A DNA stretch of 64,000 nt from Ampelocalamus luodianensis (Eukaryota > Streptophyta > Magnoliopsida > Poales > Poaceae). The stretch covers positions 17,811,408-17,875,407 of the forward strand of contig CM070632.1 of NCBI GenBank assembly GCA_036346255.1. The letters run 5' to 3'. The position numbers and the translations under genes are program-made. A model generated the notes under the pieces. That model was not told where the DNA came from and ran no database searches. It worked only from the letters and a program-made list of their open reading frames with translations. Shown in pieces: positions 23,456 through 37,256 of the stretch. Positions within the stretch are counted from its first letter, which is position 1. Every line of letters begins with the position of its first letter.

Positions 23456-24233
23456 AATTATCGGATTTTTCGCGGTTCAGGTAAGTCGGTATACGTGGGT
23501 GTCAGATTCTAATAAACGCTGGGTGATGAAACCCACTGGAAGTGAGACAGTGCTGACTAACCTAGGTTGGTCTGGGAACCTCAGTGATCTTCCCAAAATC
23601 TGAAGGCAATCTTCTTTACTCTAACTTTATTTTATTGCATAAGGTCTGCCACTTGTCTTTTGGTTGTTTGGTGGACGATGGAAATGTGGCAAAAGTTCAG
23701 ATTTGGCTGAGGATTGGGTTCAGACTGGTTGGCAAAAAATGGACAAGGATAGGCTTCGGCGACATGCATGCACGAATTTTATTATTTTATTCTTTTGTAA
23801 TGTATAACTTTTATTTAATCTTGTGTAATTAATTATGTGCTTGTTTGATATTTCACTTTTACTTGCAATGAATTCTTGTAACCTAATTGAGAATGTAACA
23901 ATGTTGTTTTATTACTTTTAAACTCATATTGTAATTTCGGAGATGGATTCTTGTATTACTTTTATGGATAATGAAATCTTAGAATTGGCTTCGAGTTATA
24001 ATGATGATGAAATTTTGATTTTGAAAATCCCATTGTGACTCTTGCGGATATGAACTTGTATTAAACTGTTGTGTGATGTGTCTAACCAAGATGACCAAGA
24101 GGTCAAATTGAAGGTTGCCGATAAGAAGAAGGATGGAAGTTCAAGTTCCACCGTTCCTTCGACCACCCCCATCAGGCAGTTCTTTGCAGACGTGATCGCT
24201 GCAGAGAAAAGGGGCATGGTTGAAGGACTTAAG
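23456..24233 (+). other. Sequence between retrotransposon remnants, with a short plus-strand open stretch
   Basis: Most of this holds nothing recognisable. The stretch at 24069-24233 is open on the plus strand and encodes a Lys/Asp-rich then FFADVIAAEKRGMVEGLK peptide with protein-like composition. It is cut by the LTR element inserted at 24234. It may be part of the plus-strand ORF seen at 30035-32322, but that link is inference. Confidence 0.4.
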
Positions 24234-27200
24234 TGTAACACCCTGGCTATTCGGAAGCCAAAATGTTACCTAAAGAATCTAACATACAATCATAATGCGA
24301 AAGAATTTAAACCATATCTCATCTAATGACATAAAGAGATCAACATTTAATAGAACAATGGCAGGAAAATAATCGGAATCCAAATAGTAATATCAAAGGG
24401 GATGACCAAGTATCATGAGCAGAAATAACCAACCACAACTTAGAGGAAGTCATCAACCATATTTAACTTTGTTTATTACAATTCATCACTAAACGAATGA
24501 AAGACAGAACCAAGTCTAATTAATGAAACTGGGATATGGTGAAATGAATGAATAGTACGTGTCCACTCCCTCCCAATAGAGTCATCATCAATGGTCACCT
24601 AAAATAAACAAACAAAACAAGAGTGAGTTCGAGACTCAGCAAGTACAGTGAATAATTGGACGTACAACAAATAAGAACAAGCCAACAACATTGAAGAATA
24701 GGAACATAACACCGATTGTTTATCTGAATGAATGGAATGAATGGATGTAATGAGAGGCTCTATTGAATCCATCAAATACTCTAGGCAACTCATTCTACTG
24801 ACGAAATTAATTTGATAAAAAGCACCCAAAGCACCACAAAAATAGGTCCATGTAATCACCTTACCTCCAATTTTCAAGAACAACAACTCAAAATCCTCAG
24901 TACACACACTCATGTACCACATCAGAAGGGTTCTATCAATGATCATTCCACTACTCAGGAAATGCTATGATTCTACTTTCTCTACACACAATCATTGTGT
25001 GACCAAGGGTCTAGCATAAAAATGCAAAGCCCAGATTTAACCTCCAAGACCTCTACAACAATTTCCTCCTATACTAGATAGTGAGATCATCGGATTAAAT
25101 CTCTAACATCCCCACAATTCTAATGTACTCACTCATGGACATCATCAGAAGTCACCCACACAATCTTGCAATACTATCCAATTGCGTTACTCTATAAAAT
25201 TAATCAAGATTTCCATACCTTCGATAACCCCCAACCTTTCAACATGAACTGAAGTTCTGTAATTTCACTATACCATAGGCTCTACTCAGTCGTAACACTA
25301 TTTAGATTTACTTTGAAACCAAACATTCCATGCGAATCAAATTTTCTCCAAGAGGTACAGATCAAAACCAATTCATCTTCTACTCCTCCAATGGCTTGGT
25401 AGCAAAATCTCACCATTACAATTTCTTATCCACCACCAACCGTTGCCAAACTTATACTTTGCCACAACGAACAAGATAAGGTATTTTAATCCAAACCACA
25501 AGAACTAATTAAAAACCAAATACAATTCTTCAACACGTCATATTTGCTCGAAACAATTCAACTACACAAGAAAAATGAGATCCAAATGATCTTAGCCACC
25601 AAACTCGAAACATTTTCAATTACGGGATTTCGCGAAAAGCAAGCAGATTATTCTCCTCTTAAAGGAACCAACATAATTTCTTTGATTGCAACCTCATATT
25701 GCCAACTCAGACCAAAGAGCCTTTAAGATTAAATCACACGAATCTCTTAAAAAGCAACAGGACAATCCAATACCTCAATTTATTTAAAATAATTTCAGCT
25801 ACCAGATGATTCATGAGCTCCAAAATATCACGAAAACCAAACTTGAAATATTCTCATCTGAACGAATATCACCAAAGGCGATCAAATTACTACAAGTATT
25901 AACATCAATTTCACAACAACCATTAGAAAACACTTCGAAAGACCCATGTGAAAAGAATGAGTTGATTCTTTCTCAAAAGAAGAGGCAAATGGAAACGATT
26001 TTCACCAACTAGAAAAATATTTACCACTCGCAATGAACATAGGACCAAGGGAAAAACCAATTAAGTAATGAACTCATAGAACATAAGTGGAGTCCACAGT
26101 TGCAAGCATAGACCTCACCAGAAGAGAATATCAAACCTTAACAGATAAGAACAATCAAGCATTCAAGATCAAAGCACTTGTATCACTGAAGAACCATTAT
26201 AACTTTGCAACATATCACTTTACTCGACAAACCTTGTTTACCACATAAAGCTTGAACCCCCTAAAGATCAAGAACACAAAACTTGAAATTTGATCATTTG
26301 AGAAATATCACGAAAGGCGATCCAATTTCTTTTTCTTTAACAGAATCAACATTATCCTCACATTACTGAACATTTTATTAAGATCAATAACATACATCCC
26401 TGGCAAACATCAATTTACCTTATTATCACATCAATAAATCTTCTAAAGGAAACATGACAAATCGTGTCATAGAAATCTCCAGTGTCAAACAGGATTGTAA
26501 TAACAACTTATTCTGGAAAATAAACCTAGTGCGAATGCCGCAAAGTTGAAACAAACCTCTTGTTAACAAGCTCATTTACCCCTTGCTGACGCTCAATGTC
26601 AGTATAGCACACACTAATCGCACTCTAACCATTAATACTAACAACCGATGATTATCTAACCATGGAAGCATTCATAATCCTACCTTTGCTCAGAAATTGG
26701 AATGAAATAGCTTTAAACTTTAGCAATGGAATAATTATAGGATAATGTTTTGTAAGTCAATACAACAACCCTTATCCTTTTCTTCATACCTAAAACAACA
26801 ATTTAGCCAGGCAAAAACAGGTGAATCTAGCATTTGTATAAATTCTTCAGGTATCCAAATAGAAAACAGATTCAAGGTGAATATTTACCAAGGCAAAGAT
26901 AACTCCTACCATACCGAATAATTCCTTTAATTAAAACTTCTTAGGTAAGTATGATAATACATCACTAAAGGGTTTGACATACTCTTTCTCATAAGATAGA
27001 CATAAAATTTTAGCTCTCAAATTAACCCAAAAGAGATACGCAAGGTCAATGCACCCACTTAAAAAAAACATGCAAAAGAAATCTCCCACTGCCCGAAATT
27101 CCAAGCGGACAGTTGAGTTATAATTTCCAACAAAGGATAAAATAGAACTTCCATGAAAAGATTAGTCTTGCAAATTAACTACGTTCATAAGTAGTAGAAA

Positions 27201-29887
27201 TATCGCACTAGTCGAAAGAACAAATAGAGACCAAATAGAGCTTGCCTACTGCATTAAAAACCACCATTCAAAAGAAGCTCATCAACCGCAAGGGACTACC
27301 ACCAGGAAACCAAATGCAAGCTCAAGGAAGACAACAACTTTATCAAAGAGTTCATTCTCAACACATAACTTTGGATTGGGGGTAGGTACTTCACTATTCT
27401 CCTACCACGAACGGTGGTGTTGCATGGCGAAACCCAGGACAACAACCATGACCTTAACTTCTCAACGTCCATTACCAACACGCATGACTGTTATAATCAA
27501 TTATGAATACCTAGGATCATCTCATGACAATCATAGAATAAATTCATAGATATAGGATATCCCATCTTATCATGGATTGACAACAAGAAAGATAGTACAA
27601 AAACAATTCGATGCAGTACAGCATAATGAAACGCATCACTAGAAATGCTGATGCAATGAATTACCCAAACCCCACCTGCTGTGCACAGTGTGTCATTTTA
27701 ATAACTTAATTACCACGGACCTAAAGCTCGCTCTGATACCAACTGTAACACCCTGGCTATTCGGAAGCCAAAATGTTACCTAAATAATCTAACATACAAC
27801 CATAATGCGAAAGAATTTAAACCATATCTCATATAATGACATAAAGAGATCAACATTTAATAGAACAATGGCAGGAAAATAATCTGAATCCAAATAGTAA
27901 TATCAAAGGGGATGACCAAGTATCATGAGCAGAAATAACCAACCACAACTTAGAGGAAGTCATCAACCATATTTAACTTTGTTTATTACAATTCATCACT
28001 AAACGAATGAAAGACAGAACCAAGTCTAATTAATGAAACTGGGATATGGTGAAATGAATGAATAGTACGTGTCCACTCCCTCCCAATAGAGTCATCATCA
28101 ATGGTCACCTAAAATAAACAAACAAAACAAGAGTGAGTTCGAGACTCAGCAAGTACAGTGAATAATTGGACGTACAACAAATAAGAACAAGCCAACAACA
28201 TTGAAGAATAGGAACATAACACCGATTGTTTATCTGAATGAATGTAATGAATGGATATAATGAAATGAATGGACTGCACTTCTGCTTATACCGGTATAGG
28301 TAGTGACACACCCGTCGGTGTTCACTTAAGCCCATATTTAACGAAATACGGGGATCCAAATCCCGTATGAAGAACGTTTCATACGGGTGTCCAAAACTGC
28401 CCACATTGGAATGGTGGGTCTCACATGCCCATACTGGAATTGATGAGACTTTAAACTCCACTCCCGTGGACAGAACATAAAAATGGATGCATGAATGAAC
28501 TTACGAATAATGGCTAACATTATCTCCAAACACGTGAATTTCACATATGAAAGGAACATAAATATTGAAGCTTTTCACGTATCAAATAATACTAACATCA
28601 AGCATTCAGTATTCACAAATCATACGAAAGTCAATGTACTTGCTTTTAGCGTTGCGATGCGTTAGGAGGCAAAGACGATGTCGCTAACCTCGGAGTCTCA
28701 CCTCCTACACCATTAAATTACTTAGTAATAACCACAACATCAAGACACTACTCACAACGCTCCTAACCCATACCCCAAAACCCCAACGTTTAATTATTTA
28801 TTTTACTCAAATTGAACTACATTCTAGCAGGAAGCCATAACAGACAGTAGTATTAAAAGTGACATAACTTTTTCTCTGAAATTCGTAAAAATGTAAATGC
28901 AGGCTTGTTTGAAAGGCAACGAAATTACCTACAACAACCTAGTTGGTTAAAATCCTGAATTCTGTATGTATCTAACTCCAAAAAACCGATGAACACCTTC
29001 TGTCAGAACTACCGACAATTCTAGGTAGCAGCACGATAAATGCCATAACTTCTAATTGGTTAAACCAAATTTAGCGTTCTTTATCAATATTGAACGCTAA
29101 GACCAAGGCCTACAATAAACTAGTTGGGTGAAAGCCCTGAATTTTCTATTATCATATTCATATTTTAATAGACAACTTGACAGTTCATTCTCGTGAGGAT
29201 TCTGGACAGCAGTGACGAAAACTATCATAACGTTTGAACCGTAAGTTGGAATTGAGTGATCTTGGCGGTTACTAAAAGCTAAGAACAAATCCTACATATC
29301 GGTAGGAGATGGACATCTCAAATTCGGCATCTAAGAACCCGAAAATGGCCGTGCAATCTACTGGACAGAACCGAACTACTAGCAGCAGCAAAACTATCCA
29401 ACCAAACTAATCGAATTCGCATCTAATACAACTCGAACAGCAAGGAGAATCCATCGTTACCCTTGAAGAAACACCAGGAATCGCTGATCAAAGCTGATGA
29501 AGAAGATCTCCTTCCTCTTCCTCTTCTCCTCTACCATGGCCGGCAGCGCAAAGAGCTTCTTCCTCCTTCGTTTGGTCGGCAACAATAGAGAAGCACCGGA
29601 GTAGAGAGGGCATGCTACAGTAACCGTGATGCAGTAATGGCGGCGCTATAGTACTGTGCTACAGTAACAAGGGTGGTTGTCTAGGGTTTTGGGGGAAAAG
29701 GGGGCGGCTTGGGCCATGGGCCTTAGGGGCGCCTCCCCCCTTAATGACCCCACTTCATGGCCAGCCAAAGATAGCCCTTAGCTTGGGCTAGAGGCCCAAG
29801 TTCCCAATTTCCAATAGAATCCCTGAATTTAATTTAATTTTCCTCTTCCGAACAAGTTTCTCTCTTATCGATATACTGGGTATTACA
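24234..29887 (-). mobile_element. LTR retrotransposon with TSD TTAAG and a truncated left LTR
   Basis: The outer ends TGTAACACCC (24234) and GGGTATTACA (29887) are flanked by the 5-bp duplication TTAAG (24229-24233 and 29888-29892). The right LTR (27744-29887, about 2.1 kb) has GCTCTGATACCA at its left (27730-27741), the complement of a tRNA-Met primer-binding site, so the element reads leftward. The left LTR matches the right for only about 520 bp (24234-24753) and then passes into AC-rich non-coding sequence (24754-27729) with no gag or pol. An internal deletion that removed most of the 3' LTR explains this. Confidence 0.85.
27730..27741 (-). promoter_or_regulatory. Primer-binding site (tRNA-Met type)
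   Basis: The minus strand reads TGGTATCAGAGC, the usual plant initiator tRNA-Met site, two bases from the LTR edge at 27744. Confidence 0.9.
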
Positions 29888-30034
29888 TTAAGCATAAAGC
29901 CCCTCAAGACCAAGATACCCTTATATTATGACAAAAAAACATTTTTAGTTTCTTCTTCTCACGGCTTTATCAAGCAAATAGAAAAGGAGCACTAAAAAAG
30001 TTTTGTCTTTTGTGAAGGTTACCTTTTCAAGCCT

Positions 30035-32322
30035 ATGGTCGAGGCGAGCACTGTCCCTCAGGTGGTTGAAGCTGGTTCTAACCATCAAGAGGGGCAGGTA
30101 GCTCAGGTAGCTCTAGCTCTCGCTCAAGACCTACGAACAGATGTGGTGGTAGAGGTCCCAACTCTTCATCAAGATACTCGACCAGATGTGGTCGAGGAAG
30201 TCCTGGCCTCTCAAGCTCATGACACTAGAAGCCTTCTAGAGGCTGAAGGTATCACAAAAATTGAGGCGACCAAAAAGAGAAGAAGAAGTCTCGCTTATGG
30301 AAGGTTTCTTCTGGATTCAAGATGTATCCAGGAAGTCAAGGTATGTAAAATTAAAAATAAAAATGTATTTACCTTTTAATTCTACAGTTTGACATGTCTT
30401 CCCTTTTTTGTATTAGTCCTGCTTCTTTAGCCTCCTGGGATGTTTTGTTGAGAGGCCTGCCGTTGTTTTGTCTAAAGCCATGGCAGTATTAGTTTCTCAT
30501 GCGATCGTAGAGACAATGGTGGAGGTGATCAAAGATTAGACCACTATCCCGATGTGGTGATGGAGGAGGTTACTGCCGCCGACCAAGCCACAACCACTGA
30601 GGTTGTGGAGGAGGAGGTGAAGACAGTGGAAGATCTGGACGTTCTCGATCGAGTCGATTGTTGAGAATATCAATAATAAAACAAGGGACTTGGTCCTACG
30701 ATCGCCAGGAGCAGCTGGTCAAGCTAGAGCAGAAGCTTTAACCATCGTGCAGGAAGCTCTCAAGGTGGAGTTGCATCTTCTATTAATAACGAAGAAGAAG
30801 AAAACTCTTTCGACCTCTTCCCCAAATTCTTTGGACCACCGACTGTTGGGTCCTCTTTGTTTAGGTCTCGTGACCGAGTCCCACACCATAAGAATATTCC
30901 AAATAGGGGACATATCTTTGACAATGAGAGTCTTCAAAGAATATGGTGGGACAAAGTCGACAAGCTCTATGAATTGGGGGACTCCAAGATGGTGTATGCC
31001 CATTTTGCTCGGTCAGCCATCAATGGAAGCACTCGATACCAAATATTTATATATTTATGTTTTTTTTCTCATGGTATTTCTTTGTTCAGAGAGCTCTTGA
31101 GCAAGTTTCTACTGTTGGTGAATACCACAGGCAACTGGTGCTGCTGAGAAAGCAAAAGGCTGAACTCTGCGAACAAGCAGTGAGATGGTAAGTTACTTGT
31201 ACGAGTAGTCTTTTTTTGTTTCGACCACTCATTTAGTACTCATGTCTACTTTAACCTTTGTAGGTCTAAAAGCGATGAAAGATCCTTGGCCGATGCAATC
31301 GACTATGCAAAAAACCAAGGCACAAAGGTTAAAACATGAAAAAGAAGACCTATGGAAGAACTTTCAGGAGGCAAATTCTATAGCTTTTGAGCTGTAGAAT
31401 AAAATAAATAGTTAGTATTTCACTAGATATTGTTCATTTCGACTACTTTAATTTGTTTCTCCAACTCCTTTTCTTCTTTAGAAAAAGAGGTCAATATGGG
31501 CAAGCTACAAATCGAGGTTGATTCGAAGACCTTGGTGATCAACGAGCTTACTGTATCTCCAAAGAAAAAGAGAAGAGCATAAAGGCATGGGAGGAGCACT
31601 CGCAAAAGATGTTGCCTCCTATGATGACGAAGTTAAGAAGCTTGACCCTTGATTAGTAGGTAAGAATTATTTACCTACGACCAGTTTTATTTACTAGTCT
31701 TTAAGAAATGTTTTTCTAACTGACCGTGCTCTATTTTTAGAGCAAGCAGTCAAAATAAAATGGCTTCAGAAAACTTCAACTCACAGTCAGGAGGAAATGA
31801 AGGCTACGAAGATCAACCTTCAAGATAACATTTCTCTCCTTTATCTACGACCAATTTTATTTACTAGTCTTTAAGAAGTATTTTTCTAACTGGCCGTGCT
31901 ATATTTTTAGAGCAAGCGGTTGAAACAAAATGACTTCAGGAAACTTTGACTCGCAGTCAGGAGGAAATGAAGGCTATGAAGATCAACCTTCAAGACAATA
32001 TTTTTCTCCTTAACAATGTGCTCGGTTTACTCGGTGCTAACGAGGTCACTCCTCTTGAAGACACCGTGGCCAGACATACGAGCACTATTGGATAGCAAGT
32101 TGGAACTCTCTAGGAATAATGACTCTAAAGACCAACCAAGCCGACTCGATAAGACAGGCAGTCGAAAGTGCGGTATGTTTTGCTCTGGCAAAACTTAAGG
32201 CTCATGATCGTAGTCTTAGTCTTCAGCCTGTTGAAGCTGACTTCGACTACCCTGAAGCGGAAACAGCACAACTAATTGAAGAGGTGCGGCTAGTCGACAA
32301 GAAGGTCGTTGAGGAGATGTAG
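30035..32322 (+). pseudogene. Antisense ORF of a Tat-lineage gypsy element (degenerate, multi-exon)
   Basis: It lies on the strand opposite to gag-pol, between integrase and the 3' LTR, where Tat-lineage elements (Grande, RIRE2 type) carry an additional antisense ORF. Pieces that read as protein: 30035-30340 (acidic, Val/Gln-rich, ending KKRRRSLAYGRFLLDSRCIQEV before a GTATG donor), 30857-31030 (SLQRIWWDKVDKLYELGDSK), 31090-31190 (EYHRQLVLLRKQKAELCEQA, coiled-coil-like), 31740-32030 and 32119-32322 (AVESAVCFALAKLKAHDRSL to the stop). The C-terminal pattern fits that ORF family. Intron-like TTTTTAG/A junctions separate pieces, and stops and frameshifts show decay. Function of the family is unknown. 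A polyadenylation-like AATATAAA follows at 32388. Confidence 0.6.
31668..32010 (+). repeat. Tandem duplication of an intron end plus exon (about 175 bp)
   Basis: The sequence starting CTACGACCAGTTTTATTTAC and running through TATTTTTAG/AGCAAGC and the following exon to AACCTTCAAGA is repeated next to itself with about 10% difference. Each copy keeps its splice acceptor, so the duplication doubled one exon of the antisense ORF. Confidence 0.8.
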
Positions 32323-33179
32323 ATTGGATCTTCTTCATCAAAGTAGTTTGTAATAGGATCTACATTGTAAAAAAAATTCTTGCTTTTGAATATAAATCTT
32401 TATTTTCCTGCAAATTATCTTTTCGAGTAGTCAGTAACTCATAAGACAAAAATAGAAATGAGAATTGAATTTGAAGACTAAGAATTGAAGTTATATTTAT
32501 AACTTTATCTTAGCCCCTGACTATTTGCTTAGTTTAATTATATAAACTAATTAAATAGTGGAAAAAGAGTGCGCTTAAAAATTCATTCGACCTTTCTTAT
32601 TGAACTCAATGTTTTTGTACTGGTAGCAAAAGTTAGAAACAGCTCGACGCTAGGAAGTTCCTTCTAGTGGGCAGGGCCATGTGTAGAGAGGAAAGACTTC
32701 GACTAGGTGGTGTTACTTCCTCCGACCAGGTTAATCAAATTGAGCATATTAAGAGTAGTCGAACAAACTATGAAAGTTTAACTCACTTAGAAAATTCTTC
32801 ATAAAATGAAGAAGCAAACTAAGTTAATGATTAAAAAGAGCTTGCTTTAGAATTATTTCGACTATATTTTATTGAACCTAGTTTCTTTATATTGGCAGCT
32901 AAAGTTAGGAATAGATCGATGCTAGAAAGTTTCTTCTAGTAGACAGGACCACATGCAGAGAGAAAAGACTTCGACTAGGTGATGTTACCCTCCTTCGACC
33001 AGTGTAAAGAAAACTAAGTGTTTAAAAAGTGATCGAAAAATTATTGAAGCGTTGCTCAATGAAAATTTTAAGACAATAAAGATTGGAGAAAACATAAACT
33101 TTATTGAGAGAATAGGAGTTTACACATAGAACTTACGTAGCTGATCAATATTCCTTGAATTAGAAAGAACTCTGCCATC
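32323..33179. repeat. Non-coding spacer with a diverged tandem duplication
   Basis: No gene is seen. Two copies of a roughly 280-bp unit lie in tandem: 32573-32740 and 32855-33005 share ATTGAAC, GTTAG(A)AA(C/T)AG, AAAGACTTCGACTAGGTG and TTCGACCAG in the same order and spacing. Confidence 0.6.
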
Positions 33180-34995
33180 TTCCATTGCTAGTCGTACCGA
33201 GCCTGACCATGTGACTTAGACCATTGTGTAAGGACCTTCCCACTTAGGGGAAGTTTGTTCCAATTAGTTTGGGACTGAATCTATTTCAATACCAAGTCAC
33301 CTACAGCAAGGCTACGAGGCTGGAACTTATGATCGTAGTATTTGTGTAGGGCTTGTTGGTAGACTGCCGAATGGATTAAGGCTTGATTCCTCTTTTCTTT
33401 GAGTAGGTTGATGTCATCATTTCAAAGTTGTTCTTGGCCGAAGTCGTTGTAATTTTCGACCCTTGTCGACCAAATCTTTAGCTCTAGTGGAAGTATGGCT
33501 TCATCACTAAAAACTAAGAAAAATGGTGTTTCGCTTGTAGCCCGACTAGCAGTCATGCGAATTGACCATAATACTGAGGGTAATTCTTTTACCCAAGCCC
33601 CCTGAGTGCTTTATAAGCTGGTGAAAAACTCGAGTTTTAATTCCCTGCATAATTTGGCCATTTGCCCTTTCGACTGCCCCATTGCTTTGTGGATGGGCGA
33701 CAAAGTATAACATAGCTTGGTACCCAATTCTTTGCAAAATTCTTGAAATTTTGCGCTCGAAAATTGTGTACCATTATCTGTAATAATTCAACTTGGAACC
33801 CCAAATCGAGTGCTCACATTTTTCATCATAAATTTGTTGGCTGCTTCCGTTGTTATCTCAGTCACAGGTTCGGCTCCAATCCATTTCGTGAACGTATCAA
33901 TAGTCACAAAAGGAACTCAAAATCCCCTGGTGCTTTTGGAAATGGTCCCACAATATCGAGACCCCAGGGTTTAAAAGGCCAAGAAAGAGGTATGGTTTGT
34001 AATGCTTGAGCCGATTGGTGTATTTAATTGCTATGAAACTGGCATTGTACACATTTCTTAACAAGCTCTTTAGCATCATGGAGGGATGTTGGCTTGTAGA
34101 ATTCTCGTCGAAAGGCTTTTTTTACCAGAGTTCTGTAAGAAGCATATGTTCCACATATGCTTCCGTGTATTCAATCCTTCTTTTTACGATATGCATCGCA
34201 AGAAAACCCCTTGAGTACCTTGTTTGTAGAGGACTCCTTCAACCAAAGTATACATTTTGGCCCTACGGGATAAACGACTAGCCTCAAGATTGCCATTGGG
34301 TACTATGCCCTTCTAAAGATACTCATAGATGGGACTCATCCAGGTATCCTCGTATTCTAGAGAGGCTATCTCAATAGGATATGTCTCTGATGTTTCGACC
34401 AGCGGCGACTTTTGGAGCTGTTCCAAGAAGACTGTTTGTGGTACTTGTGATCGGGAAGAAGCCAATCGAGCTAATTGGTCAACGAGGAAATTTTCATTTC
34501 GAGGGATATATTGTACCTTGAAACTGAAAAAAATGCCTTTTCAAGCTTCCTGACTTCCGATAAGAACTAATGCATGGTTGTATTAGAGCATTGGTACCTT
34601 TTCCAACTGATTCATGACCAGTTGAGAGTCTCATCTCATGAGTAGTCGTCAAATCCTGAGAGATTCATGACTAGTTGAGAGTCTCATCTCATGAGTAGTC
34701 GTCAAATCCAGAGAGCTTTCGCACACGTATGTCAGCCAATAAACATTCATATTTTGCCACATTGTTAGTAGCAGAAAAGTTTAATTGAATAGCATACTTT
34801 AATGTTTCTCTTGTAGGAGATACCAGAACCACCCTAGCCCCCTAGTTACTTAGCGTAAGTGACCTATCAAAGTACATTGTCCACTGGTCATGGGATTCGT
34901 ACTAGGATCCCTAAACAGGTTCATTCGGGACATGAAATGGAGGTCGAACACCTCAAGTTCAACTGACCATTTTTCCATGCATCCCACTGCTTTCC
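33180..34995 (-). pseudogene. Tat-lineage gypsy pol, part 2: RNase H end and integrase
   Basis: Reading leftward from the insertion at 34995, the first stretch encodes WSVELEVFDLHFMSR, the RNase H start common to Tat-type pol. Then come the linker and the integrase core: TIDTFTKWIGAEPVTEITTE, ITDNGTQFSSAKFQEF and VAHPQSNGAVERANG near 33680, so all three acidic catalytic positions are traceable. The upstream DIVGP motif lies near 33940. Frames change several times and stops occur, so it is dead. A 53-bp tandem duplication at 34611-34716 interrupts the RNase H region. Confidence 0.85.
34611..34716. repeat. 53-bp tandem duplication
   Basis: The unit TTCATGACCAGTTGAGAGTC and following bases recur at 34664 with two or three changes, inside the decayed RNase H region. 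Confidence 0.85.
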
Positions 34996-36067
34996 TGATG
35001 TGATCATGCCACAAACGCATACGACCGTAGCTCCCAAGATTGAACAAAAGGTGAATTCGTTCCTTCAGCTTCAATTTATTTTAAATGAGAATATGATGCT
35101 ACCTAATGATAAAAATGTATATTTATGCAGCTATACAAGGAGGAATGCATCAACACTACGTGCTCGTGGTTGGGATCCACCTAAAGGGAAGCCGACCTGC
35201 ACATCAAGACCAAGTCAACGCCTCCCCAACTCTTTCTCAGGGTCACCATGTCACTTTTTGTTCAAGTCAAGTAAGAGTTCAAGTTGGACACGTTTTGAAA
35301 TCCAATTCGGCATTCGGAAACAACACCAACTTCAAACATGTATAGAATTAGCATACGGACTCTGTTTGAGGTGTATGAGTACAGGATGGAAATCTTATCT
35401 CATCTTATTTCCAACGGATCAGGCTCCATCCCCAAATTCCTTTTGTGCACATCAGAATCGCCAAAATAATCCGGCGCTGATTCAACCCAACAAGCCTGCA
35501 TTAAAAAGGCCATAACTTTTGACAAATGGAGTCCGATTCGGGTGTTCTTGGGCTTGTTGGAAAGATTATTCCAAGACCTTTCCAATGGATCTAGCCCCAC
35601 TTCCAAATTCATTTGGGGCTCATCAGAATCATTGAAACAAAATGGCGAACCAAGAGATAGAGTTATGGTTCAACTCCACTTCTTGTGGCCGCCTCTCCTT
35701 CAATATATACTGTGTGCACACCTCTTTTAGGTTTTTTAGGCTTGTCATCATTGTGTGTTTTTGTGTCGACTAGACCAATAACTGCTATTTGCAGGCATCA
35801 ACTTGTGTGAATGCATATTTTCTATTTGCAATTCCAGATTGCTTGTGTATCTTGTTCTTGCTTGTTCTTCGATTGATCGTAGGAATTGAACCTCATGTTC
35901 AGGTCAACCGCGTTCTTGGCACGGTTGATAATGACTCGGAGTATGGTTTAGCGATTGGTTGGTGTTTTGGTCATAATCGGTTAGAAGCCTGCATCGTCAA
36001 AGTCGTTCACCTCCAAATCGAAGTTATCATCCTATCGGAAGATCGGGACCCAACTTGTCTCATCAGG

Positions 36068-36079
36068 TGGTATCAGAAC
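36068..36079 (+). promoter_or_regulatory. Primer-binding site (tRNA-Met type)
   Basis: TGGTATCAGAAC lies two bases after the 5' LTR, differing from the usual site at one position. Confidence 0.85.
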
Positions 36080-37256
36080 TAAAGATGATCGGTAGGAATT
36101 CTTGTATCCCTAGTTTAATTACTTGTTTTGGTTTTTAATACCTATAGTCCAGAAAATTTGCCCTTCAAAAATAATTAATCTCCGTTGTCCAAACCCTATT
36201 GTGCCTTTCAATTTGTTAGTTTTGGTTTGCTAAATTGAATTTGTGATTTGTGTCCATTTTAGTTTAGTTTAGTTGCTGGTCATATCTTTGGTACTATAAA
36301 ATGCAATAATAATAATAATATTGAAACCCTACCCAATCCATCATGTCCTAAACCCAAAAATAAGTTCCAAAAGAAAATTCCCATGTTAAAATCCATCTGG
36401 AGCACCCCCTAACCCTAATTCCCACTTTCGGCCAGAAGACTCCCTTTTCTGCCGCCGCCATGAAAATCACCATTACTTTTGATTCCATGATGCTTTTGGA
36501 GTGAAACAACTGCCATTAGATAAAAAATTCATTATCCATCTGACTATAAATTTGACTTCAATCTAGCAAGGCAGTCAAAAGTTATATGCGGTGAAAGTTG
36601 ACCCAGTTTTCTATTTGAATATGAAATTGTCTGCACTTGTGATTTTTGTGCTAATTTTTCAGTCGGTATTCAGAAAGTTGCCCCAAAATAAAAATTGTAG
36701 AAACTGCCGCCAGGAAACTTAAAAATAATCATTAAAAAGAGGCATCTCACAAAAAGTTACAACCAAAATACCAACGTACTGTCCAGTGGACAAAAAAACC
36801 AAAGTTTTCAGTGCTAGGTCAATACTTGTGCTATTCACTCCAAATTGCATTCTATTGAATTATCATGTGTCTACCACTCCTATACATTGTTATACACTTG
36901 TTTTAGCCTTCATCCATCCTTGGTTGATAAGCAACATAGGCTAAGTGCTAGATACAAACTATAATTCAATTCTATGCAATTTCTAAAATTAACTGATTAT
37001 TCTCCTTGCTACCTAATATTAAGCCTGTCCAAGCTCCACTTTCTACTAACCGAGCGGATCACATCGAACCGGCCCTTGCAATCAATCTACTCATCACTTT
37101 ATTCAAGTTTATCACGAACCAGCCACCGGTTGCACCACCTATTTGCATTGGTAAGAACTTGCAAGAGCTTGAGCATGTGTGACTTGAGAAACTCCACCTC
37201 CTAATAGTTGATAGGGAGTTACATAATTCTCGTGTATCTTCTTGTTTCTATTAACC

